The notes under the pieces were generated by a model. That model did not search any database. It was given only the letters and a program-made list of their open reading frames with translations, and was not told the origin of the DNA. Made by a program: the position numbers and the translations under genes. Source: Lysobacter enzymogenes (lineage in GTDB: Bacteria; Pseudomonadota; Gammaproteobacteria; Xanthomonadales; Xanthomonadaceae). Taken from it: a stretch of DNA of 64,000 bases. Shown here one piece after another: positions 28,759-35,941 of this stretch (position 1 is the first letter of the stretch; each line of letters opens with the position of its first letter). The stretch is taken from the NCBI RefSeq assembly GCF_900106525.1, contig NZ_FNOG01000002.1, forward strand, positions 1 through 64,000, given 5' to 3'.

Positions 28759-29439
28759 TCAGCCGTTGTCCAGCGAGTAGCCCAAACCGCGGTGCGTGCG
28801 GATCGGATCGGCCTCGGCGTCGACTTCGCGCAGCTTGGCGCGCAGGGTCTTGATGTGGGTGTCGACGGTGCGGTCGCCGCTGTCGAGCGCATCGCCCCAG
28901 ACCCGGTCCATCAGCTGCGCGCGCGACAGCACCGCGCCCGGGCGCTGCAGCAGCGCGGCCAGCAGGCCGTATTCGTAGCGGGTCAGGTCCAGCGCCTGGC
29001 CGCGGTAGCGGATGCGCTTGCCTTCGGAATCGTGCGCGAACCCGGGTTCCGGCTCCGTCGCCACGACGCTGCCGCTGTTGCCGCCGGCGCGGCGCAGCAC
29101 CACGCGCACCCGGGTGGCCAGCTCGCGCGGCGAGAACGGCTTGGTGACGTAGTCGTCGGCGCCGATCTCCAGGCCCAGGATGCGGTCGGCCTCGGCGCTC
29201 TGCGCGGTCAGGAAGATCACCGGCAGGTCGCGCTCGCGGCGCAGTTCGCGGCACAGCGCGAACCCGCCGATGTCGGGCAGGCCCACGTCCAGCACCGCCA
29301 GGTCGAACGGGGTGCGCCCGGCCTCGCGCAGCGCCTCGCCGCCGGTCAGGCAGTGCACCGCGTCGTAACCCTCCGCGCGCAGCGCGTAGAGCACGGTGTC
29401 GGCGATGGCGGATTCGTCTTCTACCAGGAGGATGCGCAT
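28759..29439 (-). CDS. creB: Response regulator CreB
   Basis: OmpR-family DNA-binding regulator activated by CreC. Receiver domain MRILLVEDESAIADTVLYAL, phosphoacceptor Asp51 in LAVLDVGLPDIGG, Lys in YVTKPFSPRELATRV. Winged-helix domain from about residue 125 (LTRYEYGLLAALLQRPGAVL, TVDTHIKTLRAKLREVD, IRTHRGLGYSL). 226 residues. Start ATG 29437-29439 is fixed by the first beta strand. No second cre-tag was seen upstream of creB itself. Confidence 0.92.
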   Translation of the reverse strand: MRILLVEDESAIADTVLYALRAEGYDAVHCLTGGEALREAGRTPFDLAVLDVGLPDIGGFALCRELRRERDLPVIFLTAQSAEADRILGLEIGADDYVTKPFSPRELATRVRVVLRRAGGNSGSVVATEPEPGFAHDSEGKRIRYRGQALDLTRYEYGLLAALLQRPGAVLSRAQLMDRVWGDALDSGDRTVDTHIKTLRAKLREVDAEADPIRTHRGLGYSLDNG

Positions 29440-29609
29440 GATCTGGAGCAGGGAAATAAAGGGAATCGGGAGGAAAGAAGGCGATGGCGGGGACGCGCGG
29501 GCAGGACGCCCGATCGCCCTCGGGCCGACCGCGGAGCATACAGGCGGCATAATGCCCCATCCCGGGTCGGGCCCACCGCCCCCTCTTTCCCCTCTTTCCC
29601 GGCTCCGTC

Positions 29610-30470
29610 ATGAACTATCGCCACGCCTTCCACGCCGGCAACCACGCCGACGTGCTCAAGCACATCGCCCTGCTCGCGCTGTGCGACGCGCTGACCGCCA
29701 AGCCGGCGCCGCTGTTCGCCCTGGACACCCATGCCGGGCGCGGGCTGTACGCGCTGGACGGCAACTCGGCGCAGCGCACCGGCGAGGCCGAGGGCGGCAT
29801 CGGCCGGCTGTTGGCCGAGGCGCCCAAGCAGCCGCTGATCGGCCGCTACCTCGCGGCGGTACGCGCCTGCCGCCAGGAGCACGGCGCGGCGGCCTATCCG
29901 GGCTCGCCATGGCTGCTGGCGCACGCGCTGCGCGCCGACGACCGCATCGCCGCCTGCGAACTGCAGCCGGAAGAAGCGGCCCAGCTCAAGCACGTGTTCG
30001 CCCGCGACGAGCGCGTCGCCGCGCACCAGCGCGACGGCTATGCGGCGATGAAGGCGCTGCTGCCGCCGCGCATCGGCGCGACCCGCTACAACCGCGGGCT
30101 GGTCCTGATCGACCCGCCGTTCGAAGCCCAGCTGGCCGAGTTCGACACCGCCCTGGGCGCGCTGCGCGAGGCGCTCGGGCGCTGGCCGCAGGGCACTTAT
30201 GTGCTGTGGTACCCGATCAAGCGCCGGCGCGCGCTGCAGCCGTTCTACCGCCGCGCCGCGACCTTGCCGGCCAAGTCGGTGCTCACCGCCGAGCTGCTGG
30301 TGCGCGCCGACGATTCGCCGCTGCGCATGAACGGCAGCGGCCTGCTGGTGCTCAACCCGCCGTGGCACTTCGACCAGCAGATGCAGGCGCTGCTGCCGGC
30401 GCTGGCGCGCACCCTGGGCGAAAGCGCGGACGCGGCCGGGGCCCTGCAGTGGTTGAAGCAAGCCGAGTGA
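29610..30470 (+). CDS. rlmJ: 23S rRNA (adenine-2030-N6)-methyltransferase RlmJ
   Basis: Methylates A2030 of 23S rRNA using SAM. The diagnostic N-terminus NYRHAFHAGNHADVLKHI is intact, followed by the SAM-site FALDTHAGRGLYAL and the catalytic LVLIDPPFEAQLAEF (DPPF). C-terminal GSGLLVLNPPWHFDQQM is also conserved. 286 residues, the usual length. Divergent from creB; no operon partner. Confidence 0.95.
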   Translation: MNYRHAFHAGNHADVLKHIALLALCDALTAKPAPLFALDTHAGRGLYALDGNSAQRTGEAEGGIGRLLAEAPKQPLIGRYLAAVRACRQEHGAAAYPGSPWLLAHALRADDRIAACELQPEEAAQLKHVFARDERVAAHQRDGYAAMKALLPPRIGATRYNRGLVLIDPPFEAQLAEFDTALGALREALGRWPQGTYVLWYPIKRRRALQPFYRRAATLPAKSVLTAELLVRADDSPLRMNGSGLLVLNPPWHFDQQMQALLPALARTLGESADAAGALQWLKQAE

Positions 30471-30738
30471 GCGGCCGCGGGCGCCGTCGCGCTGCGCATC
30501 CGACGCGCCGCGCGCCCGTTCGCGCTCTCGCGCTGCACCGCAACGAAAACCGCAGCGCGCGCCGGCGTCGCGGCTGCGCCCGGCCGGTGCAATCGCGCCG
30601 CCGCACAATCGTTTAGCGCGCGCCGCCGCGGCCGCGCTCACCGCGAAGTCACAGTTCCGTCAGCGCCGGCTTGCTGCGCCGGCGCCGCTGCCGTAAGACC
30701 GAACGCGCCCACTGACGGGCTCCGATAAGGATTTCGCC

Positions 30739-30933
30739 ATGTTCAGGAAGAAAGTCCTGCTCGCCTGCTGCGCGTTCGCCTTCGGCCTCGGCCTGACCGC
30801 CACCGCCGCGGCCGCCTGCAACAACGCCTGCCGCCTGAGGTGCGAACGCGACCACCGCCTGTGCAATCCGGCCACCGATTGCGAGCTGCAATACATCCGC
30901 TGCTATCAGAGCTGCGGCTGCGCCCTGCCCTGA
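30739..30933 (+). CDS. Small secreted cysteine-rich peptide, 64 aa
   Basis: Unrecognised. A clear signal peptide (FRKKVLLACCAFAFGLGLTA, cleavage likely after AAA) leaves about 38 residues with eight cysteines spaced C-x3-C-x3-C-x6-C-x5-C-x6-C-x3-C-x-C. All could pair into four disulfides, so a compact extracytoplasmic peptide is expected. A ribosome binding site AAGGA lies 8-12 nt upstream of the ATG. Stands alone between rlmJ and a convergent GNAT gene. A role as toxin, bacteriocin or metal binder cannot be told. Confidence 0.75.
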   Translation: MFRKKVLLACCAFAFGLGLTATAAAACNNACRLRCERDHRLCNPATDCELQYIRCYQSCGCALP

Positions 30934-31000
30934 GCGGCAGCGGCGCCCCGACCGCGACGACCGGGCCGCGGCTTCGCGACCCGGTCGCTGCCGCCTGCGC

Positions 31001-31492
31001 TCAGCCCGTGCGCTCGGGCTGGGATGGCACTGGCCGGCGCATCGCCACCAGGTCGTAGCCCGGGGCGAAGCCGTCGGCTTGCTCGCGCGTGGTCACGAAA
31101 CCGTGGCGGGCGAAGAAATCGCGGCAGCGGGGCAAAGTCTCGATCACCACCGCGGTGTAGGCCGGATCGGCGTCGATCCGGCGCAAGCGCTCGCTGAGCA
31201 GGCGCTCGCCCAGGCCGCGGCGATGCAGGTCGCGGCGCACCATGCCCCAACACAGCACCGCCAGGTCGGCGTTGGACTGCGGGCCGCCGTCGGGATCCGG
31301 GCGCGCCGTCGCGTAGCCGCCGCAGGCGACCACGCCCTCGCCGTCGAGTTCCAGCACAAAGTAGTCGTCGATGTTGTCGAGCGTGTCGATGAAGTCGTCG
31401 CGCTCGATCTGCGCGAAATAGTCGGGCACGTTGCTGGCGAACAAGGCCAGGCAGGCCTCGCGGTCGGCCGGTGTGTAGGGACGCAGATGCAT
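31001..31492 (-). CDS. GNAT-family N-acetyltransferase
   Basis: A 163-residue acetyltransferase: MHLRPYTPADREACLALFAS at the N-terminus, ELDGEGVVACGGYAT, and the acetyl-CoA loop VRRDLHRRGLGERLLSERLR, then FFARHGFVTTREQADGF. ATG 31492 gives a start right at the first strand; an upstream ATG at 31540 would add an unrelated Arg/Pro stretch. Substrate unknown; no partner gene on the same strand within 100 nt. Confidence 0.85.
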   Translation of the reverse strand: MHLRPYTPADREACLALFASNVPDYFAQIERDDFIDTLDNIDDYFVLELDGEGVVACGGYATARPDPDGGPQSNADLAVLCWGMVRRDLHRRGLGERLLSERLRRIDADPAYTAVVIETLPRCRDFFARHGFVTTREQADGFAPGYDLVAMRRPVPSQPERTG

Positions 31493-31610
31493 CGGTGGCG
31501 ATCTCCAGGAAACAGGCCTGCGCGCGCACGGGCCCGACAACGAACAAGCCGAGCAAAAGCAGCGCCGGGCGAAAACCGTGTTCGAAAAACCGCGCTCGAT
31601 CGGCGCGGAC

Positions 31611-32615
31611 TCAGTAACAGTCCCAATGGTAGGACACGCGGCTGAAATCCGCGCGCGCCAGGTCGTCGGGGTCGATGAAGAAATTGGCGATGCCCGAATC
31701 GCCCCACATCATCTGGTCGTCGCTGTCGAGCTGGAACAACAGCACGCGACGGTCGCCGGGCTCGCGCGGATCGCTCTGGGTGAACTGCGGGTGGCCGCCG
31801 AGCTTGTGGCCGCTGCGGTCGAGGTAATCGGCGACTTCGTCGGCGAGTTCTTCCGCGTTTTCTTCGGTTTGCGGATGCTCGCGCAGGTATTGCGCGGCCA
31901 GCTCCTCCGGGTCGCCGCCCAAGGCCTCGTTCACGCCGACGTCGCTGTTGCCGATGCTTTCGTAATCGGTGGAAAACTTCATCCGCCGCGGCTTGGCCGG
32001 ATCGAACGGCAACTGATCGCTGGCCGCGCCCGCCGGCGGCGCAACCTCGGGCGCCGACGCGTCGGCCCAATACACCACGCGAAACCCCTTCTGCTGCGCC
32101 AGCGCGCGCATGCGGTCGCCGCGGTCGGCGCCGTCCAGGGCGGCGCCGTAGTAGTCGTCGCTGTCGATGAAGAACTGCAGCAGGCCGCGCTCGGGATAGC
32201 CGGGTATCTTCGGCACCGCGGCCAGGTCGATCTGCGCCAGCAGGCTCAGCGGGCGGCCGTGCGGACCGCGCGGATACTCGCGCCCGGCCGCCCAGTAGGC
32301 GCGGCCGCCGACCTTGCTGGCGCGCGTCTCGTCCTTGGCCATCGGCTCCAGCGCGATGCGCAACACCGGGCGCTGGCTGCGTTCCAGCGCCAGCGCGGCC
32401 GGGGCCAGCACGGCCTTGGCGCGGCGATGTTCGTCGCGCGAGGCGCAAGCAGCCTCGGCGGACTCGGCCTTGCCCGCGGTGGGCTTCGCGCTCGTTTGCG
32501 CGGCGTCCTGGGCAGGGCGCAGCTTGCGCTGCAACAGATAGACCCCGCCGCCTGCTACGCCCAGCAGCGCCGCCACGATCGCGGTCGACAACAACACCGC
32601 CTTGCCCGTATTCAT
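31611..32615 (-). CDS. DUF1963 (YwqG-like) protein with N-terminal membrane anchor
   Basis: A 334-residue protein with one N-terminal membrane segment (AVLLSTAIVAALLGVAGGGV) and a DUF1963 domain: SKVGGRAYWAAGREYPRGPH, LSLLAQIDLAAVPKIPGYPE, GLLQFFIDSDDYYGAALD and, near the end, LLFQLDSDDQMMWGDSGIAN with FFIDPDDLARADFS. DUF1963 proteins have no established function. The domain is probably displayed on the periplasmic side. Confidence 0.82.
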   Translation of the reverse strand: MNTGKAVLLSTAIVAALLGVAGGGVYLLQRKLRPAQDAAQTSAKPTAGKAESAEAACASRDEHRRAKAVLAPAALALERSQRPVLRIALEPMAKDETRASKVGGRAYWAAGREYPRGPHGRPLSLLAQIDLAAVPKIPGYPERGLLQFFIDSDDYYGAALDGADRGDRMRALAQQKGFRVVYWADASAPEVAPPAGAASDQLPFDPAKPRRMKFSTDYESIGNSDVGVNEALGGDPEELAAQYLREHPQTEENAEELADEVADYLDRSGHKLGGHPQFTQSDPREPGDRRVLLFQLDSDDQMMWGDSGIANFFIDPDDLARADFSRVSYHWDCY

Positions 32616-32670
32616 CGCATCGCTTCCGTTCGGCCGAATCCGGATTATCGCCGCACCCGGTGCGCAAACG

Positions 32671-32697
32671 AAAAGCCCGGCGCGAGGCCGGGCTTTT
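32671..32697 (-). terminator. Rho-independent terminator of the CDF transporter gene
   Basis: Perfect stem AAAAGCCCGGC / GCCGGGCTTTT with a 5-nt loop. On the minus strand it is followed by a T-rich run and starts 17 nt past the transporter stop at 32714. It can also work on the plus strand, but no plus-strand gene ends here. Confidence 0.85.
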
Positions 32698-32713
32698 CTC
32701 GTATCGCCGCGGC

Positions 32714-33628
32714 TCAGGCCGCCGGCTTGTAGTCCGGTTCGAAGAAGCTCCAGCGCACCTCCGGGAAGGCCTGCTTCATCGCCCGCTCGACCGTATTGAT
32801 CTGCTCGGTCAGGCCGGACACGCTGTGCTCTTCGCGCATCTGCGCCTGCACCGAGACCATCACCTCGTTGCCAAGCTGCAGGGTGATGACGCTGATCACC
32901 CGGCCGATCTCCGGACGCGCATCGAGGAACTCGCGGATCTGCTGCTGGCGCAGCGGGTCGACGCTCTGGCCGATCAGCATCGCCTTGACCTCGATGGCGA
33001 CGAACACCGCCACGATGATCAGCAGCGCGCCGATGCTCACCGTGCCGATGGCGTCCCAGATCGGGTTGCCGGTGACCACGGTCATCATCACCGCGCCCAG
33101 CGCCAGCACCAGGCCCAGCAGCGCGGCCAGGTCTTCGCCGAAGATCACCACCAGTTCGGCCTGGCGGCTCTCGCGGAACCACTGCCACAGCGAGCGCTGT
33201 CCGCGCGCCTTGTTGACTTCCTGCAGGCAGGCGCGCATCGAGACGGCTTCGGCGACGATGCCGAACACCAGCACGCCGGCCGCCCACCACCACTGCTTCA
33301 GCGGCTCGGGGTGCTGCAGTTTGTGGATGCCTTCGTACAGCGAGAACATGCCGCCGACGGTGAACAGCATCACCGCGACCAGGAACGACCAGAAATAGAT
33401 CGCCTTGCCGTAGCCCAGCGGGTAATCCGGCGAGGGCGGGCGCTTGGCTTGCTTGAGGCCGAGGATCAGCAGGCCCTGGTTGCCGCAGTCGGCCAGCGAG
33501 TGGACGGTTTCGGCCAACATCGCGCTGGAGCCGGTAAAAAACGCGGCCACGCCCTTGGCCACCGCGATCGCGAAATTGGCGCCGAGCGCGAACAAGATCG
33601 CGCGGGTCGAATCACCACCACCTGCCAT
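32714..33628 (-). CDS. Cation diffusion facilitator (CDF) transporter
   Basis: Inner-membrane divalent metal/proton antiporter family. Membrane segments 1-6 are visible: ILFALGANFAIAVAKGVAAF; SSAMLAETVHSLADCGNQGL holds the metal-site HxxxD; SFLVAVMLFTVGGMFSLYEG; and the second site in FGEDLAALLGLVLALGAVMM (ED in place of the usual HxxxD start). A cytoplasmic domain follows from about residue 205. 304 residues. The changed second half-site resembles the TMEM163/SLC30A9-like CDF subgroup, so Zn or Fe specificity cannot be assigned. Confidence 0.87.
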   Translation of the reverse strand: MAGGGDSTRAILFALGANFAIAVAKGVAAFFTGSSAMLAETVHSLADCGNQGLLILGLKQAKRPPSPDYPLGYGKAIYFWSFLVAVMLFTVGGMFSLYEGIHKLQHPEPLKQWWWAAGVLVFGIVAEAVSMRACLQEVNKARGQRSLWQWFRESRQAELVVIFGEDLAALLGLVLALGAVMMTVVTGNPIWDAIGTVSIGALLIIVAVFVAIEVKAMLIGQSVDPLRQQQIREFLDARPEIGRVISVITLQLGNEVMVSVQAQMREEHSVSGLTEQINTVERAMKQAFPEVRWSFFEPDYKPAA

Positions 33629-33715
33629 GACTGAACTGCTCCCTGGGTCGAAGCGCCGGAGTCTAGCATTGCCGATGCTGGCGGTTGAGTGGCTTGCGCT
33701 TGGCTGGGTTGGGGG

Positions 33716-34110
33716 GCGCGGGAATCCAGAGACTTCAGAGTCCAACCTCGATGAAGCCCTGGATTCCCGCCTTCGCGGGAATGACGGTAGGTGGGTTTCG
33801 CCGTGCCTCTCACCAGCCGTCATCCCCGCGAACGCGGGGATCCAGAGACTTCAGAGTCCTGCCTCGATGGAGCCCTGGATTCCCGCGTTCGCGGGAATGA
33901 CGGTAGGTGGGTTTCGCCGCGCCTCTCCCAGATCGTCATCCCCGCGAACGCGGGGATCCGGAGACTTCAGAGTCCAACCTCGATGGAGCCCTGGATTCCC
34001 GCCTTCGCGGGAATGACGACAGGTGGGTTTCGCCGCGTCTCGCTCCAGCCGTCATCCCCGCGAACGCGGGGATCCAGAGACTTCAGAGCCATGCTTCGGC
34101 GAAGGCATGG
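33716..34110. repeat. 116-bp tandem repeat array built on GTCATCCCCGCG-type palindromes
   Basis: Three full units and a partial one begin at 33731, 33847, 33963 and 34079, exactly 116 nt apart. Each unit carries two hairpins: GGATTCCCGCCTTCGCGGGAATGAC and GTCATCCCCGCGAACGCGGGG. Units differ at only a few positions; the fourth degenerates after GACTTCAGAG. Related palindromes occur at 40.24-40.42 kb and inside rlmKL at 48.6 kb. Confidence 0.9.
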
Positions 34111-34529
34111 ATATTCGGCTGCGCCGAAGTAAAGCAGAGCCCGCGTTCGCAGGAACGACAGCAAGCAAGTGCCGCCCCTATCCATTGCCTCAACCCTCAG
34201 CCCACCACGAATCCACCTCTCCACCTCATCCCCGCCACACCCCGGACGCCCCCCCGCCCCCACCCGGCACCGGCACCACCCCGCCCCGGCACTGGCGTCG
34301 CGTCCGTCGGGCAGGCATTGCCAGTCCGCATTCACGCGGCCATCATGCCTACGGTTCGCATCCCTACTGCGACGGCCGTACCCAATGGAAGTGCCGTACC
34401 ACCCCGGCAGGGCCCACCCTTCACCCCGCCGGACGCGCATTCAGGCTGTTCAGTGTCGCTGGGCGCACCGCGCCCGCGCCGCGATCCGGATGAAGGGCCA
34501 AATTCGTCACAATGTGCCACTATCCGCTC
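34111..34529. other. Gene-free stretch, C/A-rich
   Basis: About 420 nt upstream of a GNAT gene. It includes a C-rich, Pro/His-coding-like patch (34200-34290, CCACC/CCGGCACC repeats) and no credible gene on either strand. The promoter of the GNAT gene must lie here, but I cannot place it. Confidence 0.5.
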
Positions 34530-35105
34530 ATGGCCACGCGTGAACGTCTCCCGCCCTGGCACGAACGCCAGCGCCTCCCCAACGGACGCGAAGTCCTGAT
34601 CCGTCCGGTCAGGCCCGAGGACGCAGAACCCTTGCGCGCCGGCTTCGCCCTGCTCCAGCCCGACGAAGTGCGCCAGCGCTTCCTCTACGCGCTCAAGGAG
34701 CTCACCCCCGAGATGGCCGAACGCTTCACTCGGGTCGATCCGCGCACCGAGTTCGCCCTGGTCGCAGCCGAACCGCTGCCGCCGGGCGAGGCCCTGGTCG
34801 GCGCGGTGGCGCGGGTCGCCATCGACGAGCGCAGCCAGGACGCCGAGTTCGCGATCCTGGTCAGCCGCTACATCGCCAACATGGGCCTGGGCCGCTATCT
34901 GATGACCCGGCTGGTGAAGTGGGCGCGCGGCAAGAAGGTGCACCGGCTGTACGGCGATGTGTTCGAACACAACACGCCGATGCTGTCGCTGGCGCAGTCG
35001 CTGGGCTTCGAACGCGAGTTCCACCAGGACTCGCCGGGCCTGATCCGGGTGTCGCTGGATCTGCGCAACAAGCCCGCCCCGGCCGAAGGCGCCCCCGGCG
35101 CCTGA
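34530..35105 (+). CDS. GNAT-family acetyltransferase
   Basis: Acetyltransferase resembling the GNAT domain of Pat/YfiQ-type protein acetyltransferases: VLIRPVRPEDAEPLRAGFAL, DEVRQRFLYALKELTPEMAE, FAILVSRYIANMGLGRYLMT (acetyl-CoA site, without the usual R/Q-x-x-G-x-G) and LYGDVFEHNTPMLSLAQSLG with FEREF. About 190 residues, so the acyl-CoA-ligase part of full Pat is absent. Start could be ATG 34530 (MATRERLPPW) or ATG 34512; neither has a good ribosome site. Confidence 0.83.
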   Translation: MATRERLPPWHERQRLPNGREVLIRPVRPEDAEPLRAGFALLQPDEVRQRFLYALKELTPEMAERFTRVDPRTEFALVAAEPLPPGEALVGAVARVAIDERSQDAEFAILVSRYIANMGLGRYLMTRLVKWARGKKVHRLYGDVFEHNTPMLSLAQSLGFEREFHQDSPGLIRVSLDLRNKPAPAEGAPGA

Positions 35106-35185
35106 GCGCTTCCCCGCAGTGCCGTCCGCCGCCGCGCGCGGCGACGGACGGCTGCGCTTATGTCGCAACGCTCATGCCGCAACGC

Positions 35186-35437
35186 TCAGGGCTCGCTGCC
35201 CGGAGGCGCCGCGCACGGCATGTACGAATACGTCTTCTGGCTGGTGCGCCGTCCCCACGGCAACGGCATCGGCGAGCCTTGCGGGCACACCCCGTCGACA
35301 TCGCCGCCGACCGCTTCGCCTTCGAACCAGTAGGTGGTGATCAGCAGCTTGCCGTGCGGTACCGCCGGCCCGGCCGCGGCCGCCGCGGCGAAGCCCAGCG
35401 CCGCGGCCAGCGCCGCGACCGACAACGCCGCCCTCAT
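35186..35437 (-). CDS. Small secreted protein, DUF6289-like (second of a pair)
   Basis: An 83-residue protein with a signal peptide (MRAALSVAALAAALGFAAAA). The mature part reads KLLITTYWFEGEAVGGDVDG, then CPQGSPMPLPWGRRTSQK and YMPC. Two cysteines and the W-G pattern resemble the short secreted DUF6289 proteins of Lysobacter and relatives; that is by general resemblance. Start ATG (35437) overlaps the upstream paralogue's stop by 4 nt. Function unknown. Confidence 0.65.
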   Translation of the reverse strand: MRAALSVAALAAALGFAAAAAAGPAVPHGKLLITTYWFEGEAVGGDVDGVCPQGSPMPLPWGRRTSQKTYSYMPCAAPPGSEP

Positions 35438-35718
35438 CGCGCGTCCTCCGCCGGCGCCGTCACCTCGATGCCGCCGTCGTCGCCACACGCCAGATAGGAG
35501 ATGACCGCCGTCCCGCCGGTGCTGCCCCACGACAACGGATACGGGCCGGGACAATGGCCGTACACGCGGCGCCCGACCACGGTGCCGTTCTGGACCCAGT
35601 CCACGATCATCCAGCCGTTGTCCGGCGGCGCCGGCAGCGCCGAACCGGTCATCGAGAACGCGCTGCCCACGACCAGCAGCGCGGCCGCCAGCCGCCATTT
35701 GCGATGGTTCCCTTTCAT
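35434..35718 (-). CDS. Small secreted protein, DUF6289-like (first of a pair)
   Basis: A 94-residue protein: signal peptide WRLAAALLVVGSAFSMTGSA, then WMIVDWVQNGTVVGRRVYGH, CPGPYPLSWGSTGGTAV and YLAC. Cys and Trp positions match the downstream gene, so the two look like diverged tandem duplicates. ATG 35718 has a near-perfect AGGAGGA 6-12 nt upstream. Expected extracytoplasmic; function unknown. Divergent from mfd. Confidence 0.68.
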   Translation of the reverse strand: MKGNHRKWRLAAALLVVGSAFSMTGSALPAPPDNGWMIVDWVQNGTVVGRRVYGHCPGPYPLSWGSTGGTAVISYLACGDDGGIEVTAPAEDAR

Positions 35719-35941
35719 TTCGTCCTCCTTGTCTCCATTGAGGTGGGCGACGCGCGCTCGCGACGGCCGCAACGTCCCCGCGACGGCGCGCAGCGCGCGC
35801 CGAACGACCGGTTCGCGCAAAGTCCCCCGCTGCGGACCGATCCTGGCCGGTATAGCGCGTCATCGTCGCCGCTTCCGCGACCTCCCCCGCAAACTTCGCA
35901 GCCGCCCGTCGCCACGTCTGGACTTACACTAGCCGCCCGCA

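Noticed and set aside
33716-34110. CRISPR-like appearance of regularly spaced repeats
   Set aside because: The 116-bp period is made of whole repeated units without unique spacers, and no cas gene is in the window.
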